A stretch of 64,000 nucleotides of DNA from Acinetobacter sp. ANC 4204 (GCF_002135205.1 NZ_NEFZ01000002.1:558001-622000); one strand, 5' to 3'. Positions 53,192-63,362 are shown, counted from the stretch's first letter. Notes: generated from the letters alone by a model not told the origin. Numbers and translations: made by a program.

Positions 53192-55876
53192 ATGCAAAAA
53201 AACAAACTTGTTCGATCTATGGGGACCCCAACCATCAGCAAATCAATACTTAAACTAAGTACCCTGACTTTAAGTATGATGTGTTTGTCTTTAGCTCATG
53301 CAGAAGAAACAGAAAGCTCAGTCTCAGCAGAACCAACTAAAAAAGTTGCCAAAGTGACTGTCACAGGTTCCTCTATCAAAGGGGTCGCAGCTCAAAGTTC
53401 TTCACCCATTACCGTCATTAAAGTTGAAGAACTTGCTCAACAAGGTGTTACAACAGCCGAAGAAGCATTAACCAAAATTAGTGCAAACCAAGCCGGTTAC
53501 AGTACGGCTCAAAACGTAGGTGCAAGTAATACTTCTGGCTCAACTGCAAATTTACGTGGTCTAGGCTCAGACAAAACTTTAGTCTTGTTAAATGGTCGTC
53601 GCTTAGCCTATAGCCCATTTAGTACATCCGAAACCAACTTAAATACCATTCCACTGGCAATGGTAGAGCGAATTGAAGTCCTTCGCGATGGTGCCTCTGC
53701 GGTCTATGGTGCAGATGCAATTGCAGGGGTGATTAACTTCATCACAAAAAAACAATATGAAGGCTTTGGTATCAGTGGTGGCGCACTTAAGCCAGAAGAA
53801 AAAGGCGGAGAAGAATACGATGTCTCTATCTTTGGTGGCTATGGCGATTTAGATGAACAAGGCTTTAACGTTTATGGCGCTGTCAGTTACCAGAAGTCTA
53901 AAGAAATTATGGCCAAAGACCGAAAAGTCAGTCGCCGTGGAGGACTTTTACCAGAACTAGGGATTGATGGGAGCTCTGCTAACGGCTTTCCAGCCAACTT
54001 TTATGACCCAACCAGTAGCATACAGGCCAATCCTTATGGCAATGCCAACTGTAATAACACACCCAATGTCGTTGCAGATGGTGGCTTATGCTTTTTAAAC
54101 ACCCAAGCCCTGATTGCAATTCAACCAGAAACAGAAGACCTATCTGCGCTTGGACGAGCGACATTTAAGTTGAGTGATCAATTCAACGCGATTGCAGAAT
54201 ATGTATATGCAAAAAATGAAGTCACAACTTCGATTGCACCCGATGTGTATAGCCGATCTGTAACTATTCCGAAAAGTAGCCAATACTACCCAGGAGAAGG
54301 TATTACTCCTGCGGTTAATGGCTTAAGTGGTGACCCGTTACAACTCTACCTCCGCTCACAAGCAGGTAATCGTGTTTCTAAGTCAACCAATGAATCGCAT
54401 CGTATTTTTGCGGGTATTGAAGGCGAAGCTTATGGCTGGAACATCGACAGCGGTGTGACCTATGCTCACGGTAAAGCAAGTGATAGTTTTGTAAGTGGCT
54501 ACTTAAATAGAAACAAACTTCAAGAGGGTCTAGACAACGGCACCATTAATCCCTTTGGTGCTTCGGCAGATGCAAATGCTTGGAGTTCATTAGAAGTCAG
54601 CGGTACGACCAATGAGGCAACTTTAGATTCAACTACATTTGACTTTACGATCAGCCGTCCTATTTTCACCCTTCCTGCAGGTGATGTCGGCTTTGCCTTT
54701 GGAGGGAGCTTTACCACCCAAGATTGGGAAGCGACTGTAAACTCAGATCTTGTACGACTAGTCCCAGGCAGTGGTATTGACCCAGATAAACCCGTCAGTA
54801 AAGGTGATCGTGACATTACAGCTGTTTTCTCTGAACTACAAATTCCCATTACTTCCACCTTAGAAGCGCAACTTGCTGCCCGTTACGATGACTACAGCGA
54901 CTTTGGCGACACCTTCAATCCAAAAGTAGGTTTACGTTGGGAACCATTAAAACAATTAATGTTCCGAAGCACCTACAGTACAGGCTTCCGCGCGCCAAGC
55001 TTATATGAAATTAATGCACCACAAAGCCAAACCTACACAGGTGCTAAATACAATGACCCTGTACTTTGCCCAAATGGTATCGACTCAACGCCAACGCAAT
55101 ACAAAACAGAATGTAATACTCAATTTAAGCGCATGCAAGGCGGATCAGCAGACTTACAACCCGAAGAATCAACCACAATAACAGCAGGTTTCGTTTTTGA
55201 ACCAATCAAAAACCTTGTCTTTACAGCTGACTATTACAATATCGAAATTGATGGCTTAATTGACACCATTAGTGATGCCATGATTTTCCAAAATCCAACA
55301 AAGTACGCAGATCGTTTTGTTCGTGATTCAGAAGGTCGTATCCAATATGTTAATACAACACTGGTAAATATGGGGGGGATCAAAACAGAAGGTGTCGATC
55401 TTTCCTTAAACTATCTTGCACCTATGACAGCTACAGGACGGTTTGGTTTCGGGATTGATGGTACATATATCATCAAATACGACAAACAAGAAGAAAAAGG
55501 TGGTGCATGGGAAGGCAAAGTCGGAACATATGATGACCCTGCTGTACTGCGTTGGAAACACACAGCAAACATTAACTGGAGCTATGAAGACTGGAAACTG
55601 GTCTTTGAACAACAATTCTTCCGCGGTTACCATGACCAGAATGCAACAGGCGAAGAAGGCTATGATAACCACAAAGTTTCAGACTATACCCTCTACAACA
55701 TTGCAGGCACCTATAAAGGTTTCAAAAACTTAGAGCTTACAGGTGGAATTAAAAACTTATTTGATGAAGAGCCTGCAGCATCTAACGTTCTAGATAACTT
55801 CCAATACGGCTATGACCCTCGTTACAGCGATCCGACAGGACGTACTTTCTACTTAAGAGGTACGTACAAGTTCTAA
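53192..55876 (+). CDS. large TonB-dependent outer-membrane receptor
   Basis: An 894-residue receptor. A long signal peptide ends near LAHA, followed by an acidic stretch and the TonB box/plug start KVAKVTVTGSSIKG. The plug has TANLRGLGSDKTLVLLNGRRL and VERIEVLRDGASAVYGADAIAGVINFITKK. The 22-strand barrel ends in aromatic TFYLRGTYKF. This LRGLG/LNGRRL class often imports organic substrates instead of siderophores. It lies behind a sigma-54 element, divergent from a peptide ABC operon and just before its own tonB-exbB-exbD-exbD set. Peptide uptake is my inference. Confidence 0.9.
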   Translation: MQKNKLVRSMGTPTISKSILKLSTLTLSMMCLSLAHAEETESSVSAEPTKKVAKVTVTGSSIKGVAAQSSSPITVIKVEELAQQGVTTAEEALTKISANQAGYSTAQNVGASNTSGSTANLRGLGSDKTLVLLNGRRLAYSPFSTSETNLNTIPLAMVERIEVLRDGASAVYGADAIAGVINFITKKQYEGFGISGGALKPEEKGGEEYDVSIFGGYGDLDEQGFNVYGAVSYQKSKEIMAKDRKVSRRGGLLPELGIDGSSANGFPANFYDPTSSIQANPYGNANCNNTPNVVADGGLCFLNTQALIAIQPETEDLSALGRATFKLSDQFNAIAEYVYAKNEVTTSIAPDVYSRSVTIPKSSQYYPGEGITPAVNGLSGDPLQLYLRSQAGNRVSKSTNESHRIFAGIEGEAYGWNIDSGVTYAHGKASDSFVSGYLNRNKLQEGLDNGTINPFGASADANAWSSLEVSGTTNEATLDSTTFDFTISRPIFTLPAGDVGFAFGGSFTTQDWEATVNSDLVRLVPGSGIDPDKPVSKGDRDITAVFSELQIPITSTLEAQLAARYDDYSDFGDTFNPKVGLRWEPLKQLMFRSTYSTGFRAPSLYEINAPQSQTYTGAKYNDPVLCPNGIDSTPTQYKTECNTQFKRMQGGSADLQPEESTTITAGFVFEPIKNLVFTADYYNIEIDGLIDTISDAMIFQNPTKYADRFVRDSEGRIQYVNTTLVNMGGIKTEGVDLSLNYLAPMTATGRFGFGIDGTYIIKYDKQEEKGGAWEGKVGTYDDPAVLRWKHTANINWSYEDWKLVFEQQFFRGYHDQNATGEEGYDNHKVSDYTLYNIAGTYKGFKNLELTGGIKNLFDEEPAASNVLDNFQYGYDPRYSDPTGRTFYLRGTYKF

Positions 55877-55885
55877 TCAGACATA

Positions 55886-55916
55886 CACCACAGGTTGAAA
55901 CACTCAATCTGTGGTG
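55886..55916 (+). terminator. hairpin after receptor, possible partial terminator
   Basis: CACCACAG pairs with CTGTGGTG, and inside it TTGA with TCAA, around a short loop. Only a weak TGTTTTCT tract follows. It could lower read-through from receptor to tonB-exb. Confidence 0.55.
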
Positions 55917-56016
55917 ATGTTTTCTCATTCTCAATTTTGGCTAAACACAGACTGCTCTTTTCAACGTGATGTTCACGATTTAAACAGCAAATTTAGCTCG
56001 AATTTCAGGAGTAACT

Positions 56017-56715
56017 ATGGGCACAAAGTTTGAAGATTTAGAAAAAAACTCCGCCAAGAAACTGACTGGTATTGGCGTCGTAATTTTCTTACATATCCTT
56101 GTTGGCTTAGTGCTAATGGCAGGCTTAGCAAAAGACATCATCAAACCCTCAACCGAACCTGTTGAATTAGTCATTCTGCAAGACATCAAGCCACCTGAGC
56201 CAGAGCCACCTAAAGAAATTCCACCAGAGCCCCCTAAAATGGTGGAAAAAGTAGCGCAGCAGCCTGATCCAAAACCAGTTGAAAAAGTCGTGCCTGTACA
56301 AAAAACAGTTTCTACACCAGTGTCTAAACCGACTGTAAGCACACCCACTCCAACTGCTGTATCCCCGTCTCCTAGCCCAGAATCCGCACCCGCACCAGTA
56401 GCCGTTGCACCTACTCCAACACCGAAACCTGCAGGAGTTACACGTGGAGTATCGGAAGGAGAAGCTGGATGCAAAGCTCCAAGCTATCCACGCGAAGCAG
56501 AGATGAGTGGCATTTCTGGCACCGTGCTGATTTCGGTCTTTGTCGATACCAATGGTAAGGCGCAAGAAGTCAAAGTGAAGCGTTCAACAGGTGACCGTAC
56601 TTTAGACCGTGCGGCAACGAAAGCGTATAGCTTGTGCACATTTAAACCTGCAATGAAAGATGGCGTACCACAAAATGCTTGGTTCGACATTCCATACGAG
56701 TTTGTCCTCGAATAA
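56017..56715 (+). CDS. TonB-family energy transducer
   Basis: A 232-residue TonB. An N-terminal inner-membrane helix (about 18-45, TGIGVVIFLHILVGLVLMAG) is followed by a Pro/Glu- then Pro/Lys-rich periplasmic linker (about 50-148, with repeated PEPEPPKEIPPEPPK-like and PTPTP stretches). The C-terminal TonB domain contains YPREAEMSGISGTVLISVFVD and FKPAMKDGVPQNAWFDIPYEF. It links the proton-driven ExbBD complex encoded downstream to the receptor. It starts 15 bases after a CAGGAG ribosome-binding region. Confidence 0.92.
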   Translation: MGTKFEDLEKNSAKKLTGIGVVIFLHILVGLVLMAGLAKDIIKPSTEPVELVILQDIKPPEPEPPKEIPPEPPKMVEKVAQQPDPKPVEKVVPVQKTVSTPVSKPTVSTPTPTAVSPSPSPESAPAPVAVAPTPTPKPAGVTRGVSEGEAGCKAPSYPREAEMSGISGTVLISVFVDTNGKAQEVKVKRSTGDRTLDRAATKAYSLCTFKPAMKDGVPQNAWFDIPYEFVLE

Positions 56716-56751
56716 TTGAAAGAAAATCTAGATGAAATAAGGAGTTACACA

Positions 56752-57633
56752 ATGAAAAATTTAAAGAATTTTACCGCAGCAAGCTTGCTTGGAATGAGTG
56801 CATTACTTCCGTTACAAACAACATTTGCCGAAGAAACTAAAGCACAAGCAACAGCAGTTACAACAGAAATTGCCAACATTGATAAAGCTGCTGTTCATGT
56901 TCCCCCACCACTACCTGAACAAGCATCTTCAACTGTAGAAAAAACACATAACCCTTATGGCTTAGAGGCCATGTGGAAAGAAGGGGATCTCGTTGCAAAA
57001 GTGACACTTTTTATTTTGGTGATTATGTCGATTGGTACATGGTACATCATCATCACCAAATGCTTACAACAAGGAAAAATTCGTAAACAAGGCCAGCATG
57101 CTGAAAAAAACTTCTGGGAAGCCACGTCTTTAGACAGTGCAACTGAAGGTTTAGACGATGCAAGCGTGTATCGCTTTATTGCAGAGAAAGGTATTAAGTC
57201 GACAAAAAACCACGGAGGCACGTTATTAGAACGGATCGACTTTAATACATGGGTCACCATCTCAATTCAACGCGCTATCGACAAAATTCAAAGCCATTTA
57301 AGTGGCGGACTGGCATTTCTTGCAACCGTAGGCTCAACCGCACCTTTCGTAGGTTTATTTGGTACGGTTTGGGGCATTTATCATGCGTTAACGGCCATTG
57401 GCGTATCGGGTCAAGCCTCTATTGATAAAGTTGCAGGTCCTGTAGGTGAAGCTTTAATTATGACTGCAATTGGTTTAGCTGTAGCGGTTCCCGCTGTGCT
57501 TGGTTACAACTGGTTAACCCGTCGTAATAAAGCTGTAATGGAAGAAGTTCGTACCTTTGGTTCAGACTTACATGCGGTGCTATTAAGTGGTGAAATCAGT
57601 ACTAATAACCCGATTAACCGTGATATGAAATAA
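56752..57633 (+). CDS. ExbB-family proton channel subunit with exported N-terminal extension
   Basis: A 293-residue MotA/TolQ/ExbB protein. The ATG at 56752 with AGGAG upstream is chosen over 56716. A cleavable-looking signal peptide (to about TFA, residue 24) and a roughly 45-residue periplasmic segment precede the three helices (VTLFILVIMSIGTWYIIIT, FLATVGSTAPFVGLFGTVWG, and ALIMTAIGLAVAVPAVLGYN). The conserved TVGSTAPFVGLFGTVWG block is present. The extension is of the type found in long ExbB proteins. It forms the stator with the two ExbD proteins. Confidence 0.92.
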   Translation: MKNLKNFTAASLLGMSALLPLQTTFAEETKAQATAVTTEIANIDKAAVHVPPPLPEQASSTVEKTHNPYGLEAMWKEGDLVAKVTLFILVIMSIGTWYIIITKCLQQGKIRKQGQHAEKNFWEATSLDSATEGLDDASVYRFIAEKGIKSTKNHGGTLLERIDFNTWVTISIQRAIDKIQSHLSGGLAFLATVGSTAPFVGLFGTVWGIYHALTAIGVSGQASIDKVAGPVGEALIMTAIGLAVAVPAVLGYNWLTRRNKAVMEEVRTFGSDLHAVLLSGEISTNNPINRDMK

Positions 57634-57650
57634 AAAATGAGGAATCAACC

Positions 57651-58076
57651 ATGGGAATGACGGTTAATTCAAATGACAGCGATGATGATGTAATCGGAAC
57701 CATTAATACCACACCATTGGTTGATATTATGTTGGTTTTACTGATTATTTTCCTCATCACTGTGCCTGTTGCGATTCATACCGTACCAGTCAATTTGCCT
57801 GAAGAAAAGAATGTACCCTATGAAACCAAACCTGAAAATATTCAACTTGCTGTAAACAAAAATGGGGATATTTTTTGGAATGAAAACTACATAGCAGATA
57901 AAGCAACTCTACTCTCTCGGTTACAGGCGGAGGCACAAAAAAGACCGCAACCTGATGTTCACATTCGTGGTGATCAACTGACGCCATACGATGCGATTGA
58001 CCAAGTCATTACAACCACACAACAAGCGGGTATTGGCAAAATCGCCTTTGTCACCACACCGCCCTCTTCACCTTAA
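57651..58076 (+). CDS. ExbD-family protein, first copy
   Basis: A 141-residue single-span protein. The transmembrane segment IMLVLLIIFLITVPVAIH follows the proton-carrying aspartate in TTPLVDIMLVLL. The periplasmic domain has NGDIFWNENYI and VHIRGDQLTPYDAIDQVI. It lies 17 bp after exbB. It is related to, but clearly diverged from, the second ExbD encoded next. Confidence 0.92.
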   Translation: MGMTVNSNDSDDDVIGTINTTPLVDIMLVLLIIFLITVPVAIHTVPVNLPEEKNVPYETKPENIQLAVNKNGDIFWNENYIADKATLLSRLQAEAQKRPQPDVHIRGDQLTPYDAIDQVITTTQQAGIGKIAFVTTPPSSP

Positions 58077-58094
58077 TCAAAGAAGGATTCAGCT

Positions 58095-58511
58095 ATGGGT
58101 ATGAATGTTGGTTCCAATCAAGATGATGAAGATGTGATGCTCGATGTCAACATGACTCCCCTGATTGATGTCATGTTGGTGTTGTTGATTATGTTTATTA
58201 TCACAATCCCACTACCAAACAATGCCATTAATATCAATCTACCCAATGGTACGCCACCACCGACTCAGGAAAAACCACCTGAGATTGTAGAATTACGTCT
58301 AGATGCTCAAGGCAAAATGTTTTGGAATGAACAACCTATTGAGTCGAAGCAAGCCCTAGAAACACTACTGCAAACGGTCGCACAAAAAACAGATCAAGAC
58401 CAAATTAAGCTAAAAGCTGATCGCGCAACGGAATACAAATACATTGCGATGGTTATGGCGGCAGCTCAACGCCTTGACGTGAAAAAAATTGGAGTTGTAA
58501 GTAATCAATAA
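58095..58511 (+). CDS. ExbD-family protein, second copy
   Basis: A 138-residue ExbD with MTPLIDVMLVLLIMFIITIPLP and a periplasmic domain (KMFWNEQPIESKQALETLL, IKLKADRATEYKYIAMVMAAAQ). It shares the start pattern MGMxVxSNxxDxDV with the first copy, which indicates a tandem duplication. Two different ExbD chains could form a mixed dimer inside one ExbB pentamer. A strong terminator follows. Confidence 0.92.
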   Translation: MGMNVGSNQDDEDVMLDVNMTPLIDVMLVLLIMFIITIPLPNNAININLPNGTPPPTQEKPPEIVELRLDAQGKMFWNEQPIESKQALETLLQTVAQKTDQDQIKLKADRATEYKYIAMVMAAAQRLDVKKIGVVSNQ

Positions 58512-58530
58512 ATAAAAGCATCATAAAAAA

Positions 58531-58566
58531 ACCGCTGACCACGTTTAAGGTCAGCGGTTTTTTATT
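58531..58566. terminator. bidirectional intrinsic terminator between exbD and bioD
   Basis: ACCGCTGACC-acgtttaa-GGTCAGCGGT, a perfect 10-bp stem flanked by AAAAAA and TTTTTATTTTTT, serves the convergent exbD and bioD transcripts. Confidence 0.92.
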
Positions 58567-58575
58567 TTTTAATGA

Positions 58576-59229
58576 CTATATAGATGACTTTAACACAGGG
58601 ATATCCATCCACAACGCCTGTGGAAAATGCTTCGCCAAATAGCCCTTTAAATAAGATGCCGTATCTTTAGAAATGAGTTCATCCTGAGATTCATCATTTA
58701 GGTTATAGGCCAAAGCATAGAGCTCTAAACCACGGTTTTTCAATGCTTCTAAACTTAAAAGAGTATGATTAATACTGCCCAAACGCCCCGAACTTACCAA
58801 AATCACAGGCAGTTGCTGGGCTACAATATAGTCGATACTGAGTAAATCTGTGGTTAAGGGCACCATCAAGCCACCCGCACCTTCTAATAACACCGCTTCA
58901 TATTTTTCAGCCAGTTGCTGTGTAGCGCGCTCAATTTTTTCAAAATCAATTTCGCGCCCATCTAGCTTCGTGGCCAAGTGTGGCGATGCTGGATAAGTGA
59001 AAATTTCAGGCATGGTCAGCTTGCTTTCATCCTCTGGAAACCAACCCATTCCCATAATTTCACGGTGCTGTTCAATGTCTTCAGAAACATCGACATTGCC
59101 CGTTTGTACTAACTTTTGAGTAATGGTTTTCTTGCCTTGTTCATTCCAAAGTTTGGCTAAATAGCCTGTGGTATAGGTTTTCCCAATGCCTGTATCTATT
59201 CCACTGATAAAGTAAACTGATCCAGTCAT
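58576..59229 (-). CDS. bioD: dethiobiotin synthetase
   Basis: A 217-residue P-loop enzyme that closes the ureido ring of dethiobiotin from DAPA, CO2 and ATP. FISGIDTGIGKT (8-19) is the ATP-binding loop, and LLEGAGGLMVPL and ILVSSGRLGSINHTLL are conserved. The ATG at 59229 is chosen because it starts the family N-terminus and overlaps the bioC stop as ATGA. A longer frame to 59355 lies inside bioC. It is the last gene of the bioA-F-C-D operon. Confidence 0.93.
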   Translation of the reverse strand: MTGSVYFISGIDTGIGKTYTTGYLAKLWNEQGKKTITQKLVQTGNVDVSEDIEQHREIMGMGWFPEDESKLTMPEIFTYPASPHLATKLDGREIDFEKIERATQQLAEKYEAVLLEGAGGLMVPLTTDLLSIDYIVAQQLPVILVSSGRLGSINHTLLSLEALKNRGLELYALAYNLNDESQDELISKDTASYLKGYLAKHFPQALWMDIPVLKSSI

Positions 59230-60005
59230 GGCATTCTCCGTGCTATACAATAAATAGGATGATAGCTCAGGCGATAATGTATCTGACCTGATGCATCCCG
59301 TTGTGCAAATTGTTGATAATCTTGATAAAAACGTTCGAGCGAGTGCTTGGTCCAACGAAAGTTAGATGCCGTTGCCGTGACACCTGTGGCTTTTAAATGT
59401 TGCAATACCTGTTTCGGTGTCGCAAAGTCTAAGTATTCAATTTGTTCAGACAAATGTAGAACGTCAAAGCCTTGGTTTTGCAACTTTTCCCGTAGTTGAT
59501 CGAGCTTTAAATAAGCTAAGCCTTGTCCCGTTAAAGTCTTAATTTCTTGTAAATTCCGTTCACCAAAGGTGGAAAAACAAAACAACCCTTGTGCAAGCAG
59601 ACTGTCATTCGCTTTATGGAAAACAGCATCAAGATCCGTCATCCACTGTAGCGCTGAAGTCGATACAATCAACTCTAAAGCATCAGGAAAATTGAGCCGT
59701 TCAATGTCACCCAACAACCAGTCTATATTTGAATAGCCCTGAAAGTGTTGTTGTACCTCTGGATATAAATCATTCAGTAGATAGTGTGAAATTTGGAAAT
59801 CTTTCAGCAACAAATGGCTTAAATTTCCTGAACCACAACCAATTTCAAACACCCGCTCAAATTGCGTTTTAGCAGCATAATGTTGAATTAAATCAAAAAG
59901 CCGTCGTGCAATTTGCTTTTGCACAATCGCATGCTCAGTGTAACTTTGCCCTGCCTGAGCAAAGCGCAATGCGACTTGGGATTTATCAATCTCTGAATTT
60001 TTCAC
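59226..60005 (-). CDS. bioC: malonyl-ACP O-methyltransferase
   Basis: A 259-residue SAM-dependent methyltransferase that methylates malonyl-ACP to start pimelate synthesis. It has VALRFAQAGQSYTEHAIVQKQIA at the N-terminus (the BioC F-x2-A-x2-Y region), the SAM loop FEIGCGSGNLSHLLL and SALQWMTDLDAVFHKA. It lies 7 bp after bioF and overlaps bioD by 4 bp. Confidence 0.9.
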   Translation of the reverse strand: MKNSEIDKSQVALRFAQAGQSYTEHAIVQKQIARRLFDLIQHYAAKTQFERVFEIGCGSGNLSHLLLKDFQISHYLLNDLYPEVQQHFQGYSNIDWLLGDIERLNFPDALELIVSTSALQWMTDLDAVFHKANDSLLAQGLFCFSTFGERNLQEIKTLTGQGLAYLKLDQLREKLQNQGFDVLHLSEQIEYLDFATPKQVLQHLKATGVTATASNFRWTKHSLERFYQDYQQFAQRDASGQIHYRLSYHPIYCIARRMP

Positions 60006-60012
60006 GACTCAC

Positions 60013-61170
60013 TCACAACAACTGAATCAACTGATCTAAATCAGTATGGCGAACTTGAGCGGTCAAAGATATACGCAGCCTAGAACTATGCTGCGGCACA
60101 GTCGGTGGTCGTACTGGCATAATATAAAAGCCTGCTTGTTGCAAAGCTTTCGCCTTCTCCACTGTTTTGCTCGAATCACCGATGATCACAGGGACAATTT
60201 GAGACGTTGAAGGACAAGCAAAACCTTTGGCCTGAACTGCTTGCTGTAAACGCTGACTGATACTGTGTAAATGCTGACGTGAATTATTTAACTGCAAAAC
60301 TTGTTGCAAGATAAAGTTACTCCACGCCATGCAGATTGGCGGTTGTGCCGTACTAAAAATCAGTGGGCGCATAGTATTGATGAGATAGTCTCGAATTACA
60401 GGATGACAAATCAGATAACCACCAATTGAAGCCATAGCCTTACCCAAAGCACCAACTAAAAAGTCGATCTCATCAATCACTTGGTATTGCTCGGCACAAC
60501 CCAAACCTTGCTCACCACGCACACCAATACCATGTGCTTCATCGACATAGAGCATGACTTTTTCAAACTGTTTTTTAATGCGGACCAGTTCAGCCAAATC
60601 GGTTTCATCACCATCCATACTAAAAATGGACTCGGTCGCCACAATGATTCGCTCAAAAGCATCATCGGCATGATACTTCTGCAAAAGTTGGGTTAAATGC
60701 GCCAAGTCATTATGACGATAACGTACCAACTTCGCTGTCGATAAACGAATACCATCAATCATGCTGGCATGAACTAATTTATCAGCCAGAATTAAGGTTT
60801 TACTGTCCGCTAATGCAGGTAAAATACCAATATTCATGTGATAGCCGCTGTTGAATACCAAAGCAGCTCGACCATGAAAAGCCTGACTTAAGCTAGCCTC
60901 AAACTGTTCATATTCAGGAAAATTACCCGTCAATAAACGTGAAGAAGCTGAACTCATCCAGCGCTGTGCATTCGGCGTCTCATCGAAAAACTGCTCTCGT
61001 AATTCGATATTTGCAGCCAATCCTAGATAATCATTTGATGCCAAATTCAACATCTCATGATCATGGATTCGAATCATCCGTCCCTGCTGCACATTGGAGG
61101 TAAACTGACGCAAATTGCCTTGCTTTTTAAGCACATCCAGTTGTGCTGCAAAATGCTCTATATGCTTCAT
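60013..61170 (-). CDS. bioF: 8-amino-7-oxononanoate synthase
   Basis: A 385-residue PLP enzyme that joins pimeloyl-ACP and alanine. [55 protein letters not shown] and the PLP-lysine region [15 protein letters not shown] are all in the usual order. It overlaps bioA by 4 bp and precedes bioC. Confidence 0.94.
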   Translation of the reverse strand: MKHIEHFAAQLDVLKKQGNLRQFTSNVQQGRMIRIHDHEMLNLASNDYLGLAANIELREQFFDETPNAQRWMSSASSRLLTGNFPEYEQFEASLSQAFHGRAALVFNSGYHMNIGILPALADSKTLILADKLVHASMIDGIRLSTAKLVRYRHNDLAHLTQLLQKYHADDAFERIIVATESIFSMDGDETDLAELVRIKKQFEKVMLYVDEAHGIGVRGEQGLGCAEQYQVIDEIDFLVGALGKAMASIGGYLICHPVIRDYLINTMRPLIFSTAQPPICMAWSNFILQQVLQLNNSRQHLHSISQRLQQAVQAKGFACPSTSQIVPVIIGDSSKTVEKAKALQQAGFYIMPVRPPTVPQHSSRLRISLTAQVRHTDLDQLIQLL

Positions 61171-62486
61171 ACAACAGACTCCTGCATCTGTACGACCACT
61201 TCAACCAGTTGCTCAAGCAAAGTCTTAAGTTCCTGTGGGGTAATTACATAAGGGGGCATCACATAAACCAATTTTCCAAATGGTCGGACCCAAATACCCC
61301 GGCGGACAAACTCCTGTTGTAAGGTCTTCATATCCACATTAAACGTCAGCTCAACCACACCAATAGCACCCAATACACGAACCTCGTGTACATATTCAAG
61401 TGACTGCAACGGGGTCAAGGCAGTACGAAGTTGTGTTTCAATGCGTTGAATATTGCTTTGCCAATCTTGTGAAATGAGGAGTTCTGTACTTTTCGCCGCC
61501 ACCGCACACGCCAAGGGATTGGCCATAAACGTTGGGCCGTGCATAAACACCCCCGCTTCGCCTCGACTGATGGTTTCAGCAATATTCTTTGTGGTTAAGG
61601 TTGCAGACAAGGTCATATAGCCGCCTGTCAAACCTTTACCCATACACATAATGTCAGGTTCGACCTGTGCATGCTCCCAAGCAAAAAGTTTCCCCGTACG
61701 CCCAAAACCCGTCGCAATTTCATCAAAAATCAGTAAAACACCATATTTTTCACAGAGCAATTTGGCCTGTCGTAAGTACTCAGGATGATAAAAACGCATC
61801 CCTCCTGCACCCTGAACAATCGGCTCAATAATCAGCGCGGCGATACTTTCATGCTGTGCAGCTAAGGTGTTTTCAAGCTCACGAACGTCATCCTGATTCC
61901 ATGCTGCATCAAAAGCAACTTGCGGTGCAGGAACAAAAATACGGTTGGGTAAGCTTGAGCCAAAAATTTGATGCATCCCTGTGACAGGGTCACAGACCGA
62001 CATCGCATTCCATGTATCACCGTGGTAGCCCGAACGCGGGGTGACAAAATTGGTTTTGCCTTGTTTCCCAAGCGACGTCCAATACTGAACTGCCATCTTT
62101 AACGCCACTTCAACTGCAACAGAACCTGAGTCTGCATAGAAAATTTTATCTAAACTTGGCGGGGTAATTTGCAACAGTAATTTGCCCAGTTGAATGGCGG
62201 GATCATGACTAAAACCACCAAACATAATATGCGACATGTTTTGCAGTTGATCTGTCACGGCCTGATTCAGTTCAGGATGATTATAGCCATGTATGGTACA
62301 CCACCACGAAGACATGCCATCAATCAACTGACGACCATCCTCTAGTTCAATGGTTGAACCGAAGGCTTTTTTGACTTTAAAGGTGGGAAGCGGATTGGTC
62401 ATCGAAGTATAAGGGTGCCAAATATGTTCTCGATCAAATGCTAAGTCATCCAACTCAGCATCCAGTTTGGCATTGATCTTAGTCAT
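61167..62486 (-). CDS. bioA: adenosylmethionine-8-amino-7-oxononanoate aminotransferase
   Basis: A 439-residue class-III aminotransferase that uses SAM as amino donor to form [54 protein letters not shown] and [18 protein letters not shown] with the PLP lysine are diagnostic. The ATG at 62486, with GGAG/AAGG just upstream, is preferred over an ATG four codons earlier. It is first in the bio operon. bioB is not in the window. Confidence 0.94.
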   Translation of the reverse strand: MTKINAKLDAELDDLAFDREHIWHPYTSMTNPLPTFKVKKAFGSTIELEDGRQLIDGMSSWWCTIHGYNHPELNQAVTDQLQNMSHIMFGGFSHDPAIQLGKLLLQITPPSLDKIFYADSGSVAVEVALKMAVQYWTSLGKQGKTNFVTPRSGYHGDTWNAMSVCDPVTGMHQIFGSSLPNRIFVPAPQVAFDAAWNQDDVRELENTLAAQHESIAALIIEPIVQGAGGMRFYHPEYLRQAKLLCEKYGVLLIFDEIATGFGRTGKLFAWEHAQVEPDIMCMGKGLTGGYMTLSATLTTKNIAETISRGEAGVFMHGPTFMANPLACAVAAKSTELLISQDWQSNIQRIETQLRTALTPLQSLEYVHEVRVLGAIGVVELTFNVDMKTLQQEFVRRGIWVRPFGKLVYVMPPYVITPQELKTLLEQLVEVVVQMQESVV

Positions 62487-62591
62487 CCTTAACTCCATAT
62501 CGACTACAGTTACAGCAAAATTTCATTTTGACTGATCTTAAACCTGCGCGCATCAAAAAGAAATTGCGATATTCGCCACTCAGCAAGTTGT

Positions 62592-63362
62592 TTAATCCAT
62601 TTTTTGTAAATATTGGCAGATTTGGTCAGTTACTTCATCGGCATGAAAAACTGGAAGCCCATGTGAACCACTTAAAAGCATCACATCTAAAAAATTTGCA
62701 CCTAAAGCTTTTAAATTATCCATGACTTTGTAGCTAACTAAAAAATCTTGTTTAGCCAACAGATGGAGTTGATGTCCCGTATATTTTTGTAAGATCTCAA
62801 CCGTATTTAAATACTCTAAACAATTTAATCCCTGTTTTAACAGATCTAAAGACTGAGGCTGAAGCAAACTTTGCAACTGCAAAAAATCTTGCTTGGTGGT
62901 TGCCGTCCCTTGGCACACCATAAATCCAAATTTCTTTAATGTTGCAATCGCGTCTGCTTCGAAGGATTGTTTAAAACTTTGAAATGTCGCTGGACTCATT
63001 GCAGTTTGCCAATTTTCATACGCCACAAAGCACGGATTTGAAGCCAAAGTGATTAATACTTTTTGCTGTTGATACTGCTTTTCCACAGCCTCAACCAATA
63101 AAGTCGCCAGTTGCCCTCCCAAAGACCAACCGATCAAGACATCAAAGTCTTTGGCTTGTTCAGCATGTTGCTGCAACACCTGTGCGTCCAATCCATTAAA
63201 AATATTGATCAGCTCAACCGTATGCCCTTGGTGTTGCAAAGCATGAGCCAAAGGTTGTAGTAACTTGGTCCCACCACCCCAGCCTGTGATGAGTAAAATA
63301 CGTTGATTCAATGCCGACTCTAAAACTGTAAATTTCAAACAGTATGAAACCTCAGACTCCAT
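62592..63362 (-). CDS. bioH: pimeloyl-ACP methyl ester carboxylesterase-like (BioH)
   Basis: A 256-residue alpha/beta hydrolase. Nucleophile Ser80 lies in IGWSLGGQLA. LITLASNPCFVAYENW resembles the BioH block LASSPCFSA as I recall it, and the catalytic Asp and His are in LLAKQDFLV and GSHGLPVFH. BioH frees pimeloyl-ACP from its methyl ester. The position just upstream of bioA on the same strand supports the call. ATG 63362 is chosen; GTG 63389 is possible. Confidence 0.75.
   Translation of the reverse strand: MESEVSYCLKFTVLESALNQRILLITGWGGGTKLLQPLAHALQHQGHTVELINIFNGLDAQVLQQHAEQAKDFDVLIGWSLGGQLATLLVEAVEKQYQQQKVLITLASNPCFVAYENWQTAMSPATFQSFKQSFEADAIATLKKFGFMVCQGTATTKQDFLQLQSLLQPQSLDLLKQGLNCLEYLNTVEILQKYTGHQLHLLAKQDFLVSYKVMDNLKALGANFLDVMLLSGSHGLPVFHADEVTDQICQYLQKMD

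Noticed and set aside
59230..59355. Longer bioD start inside bioC
   Set aside because: The extension is out-of-frame bioC sequence; the ATGA overlap start gives the normal BioD N-terminus.
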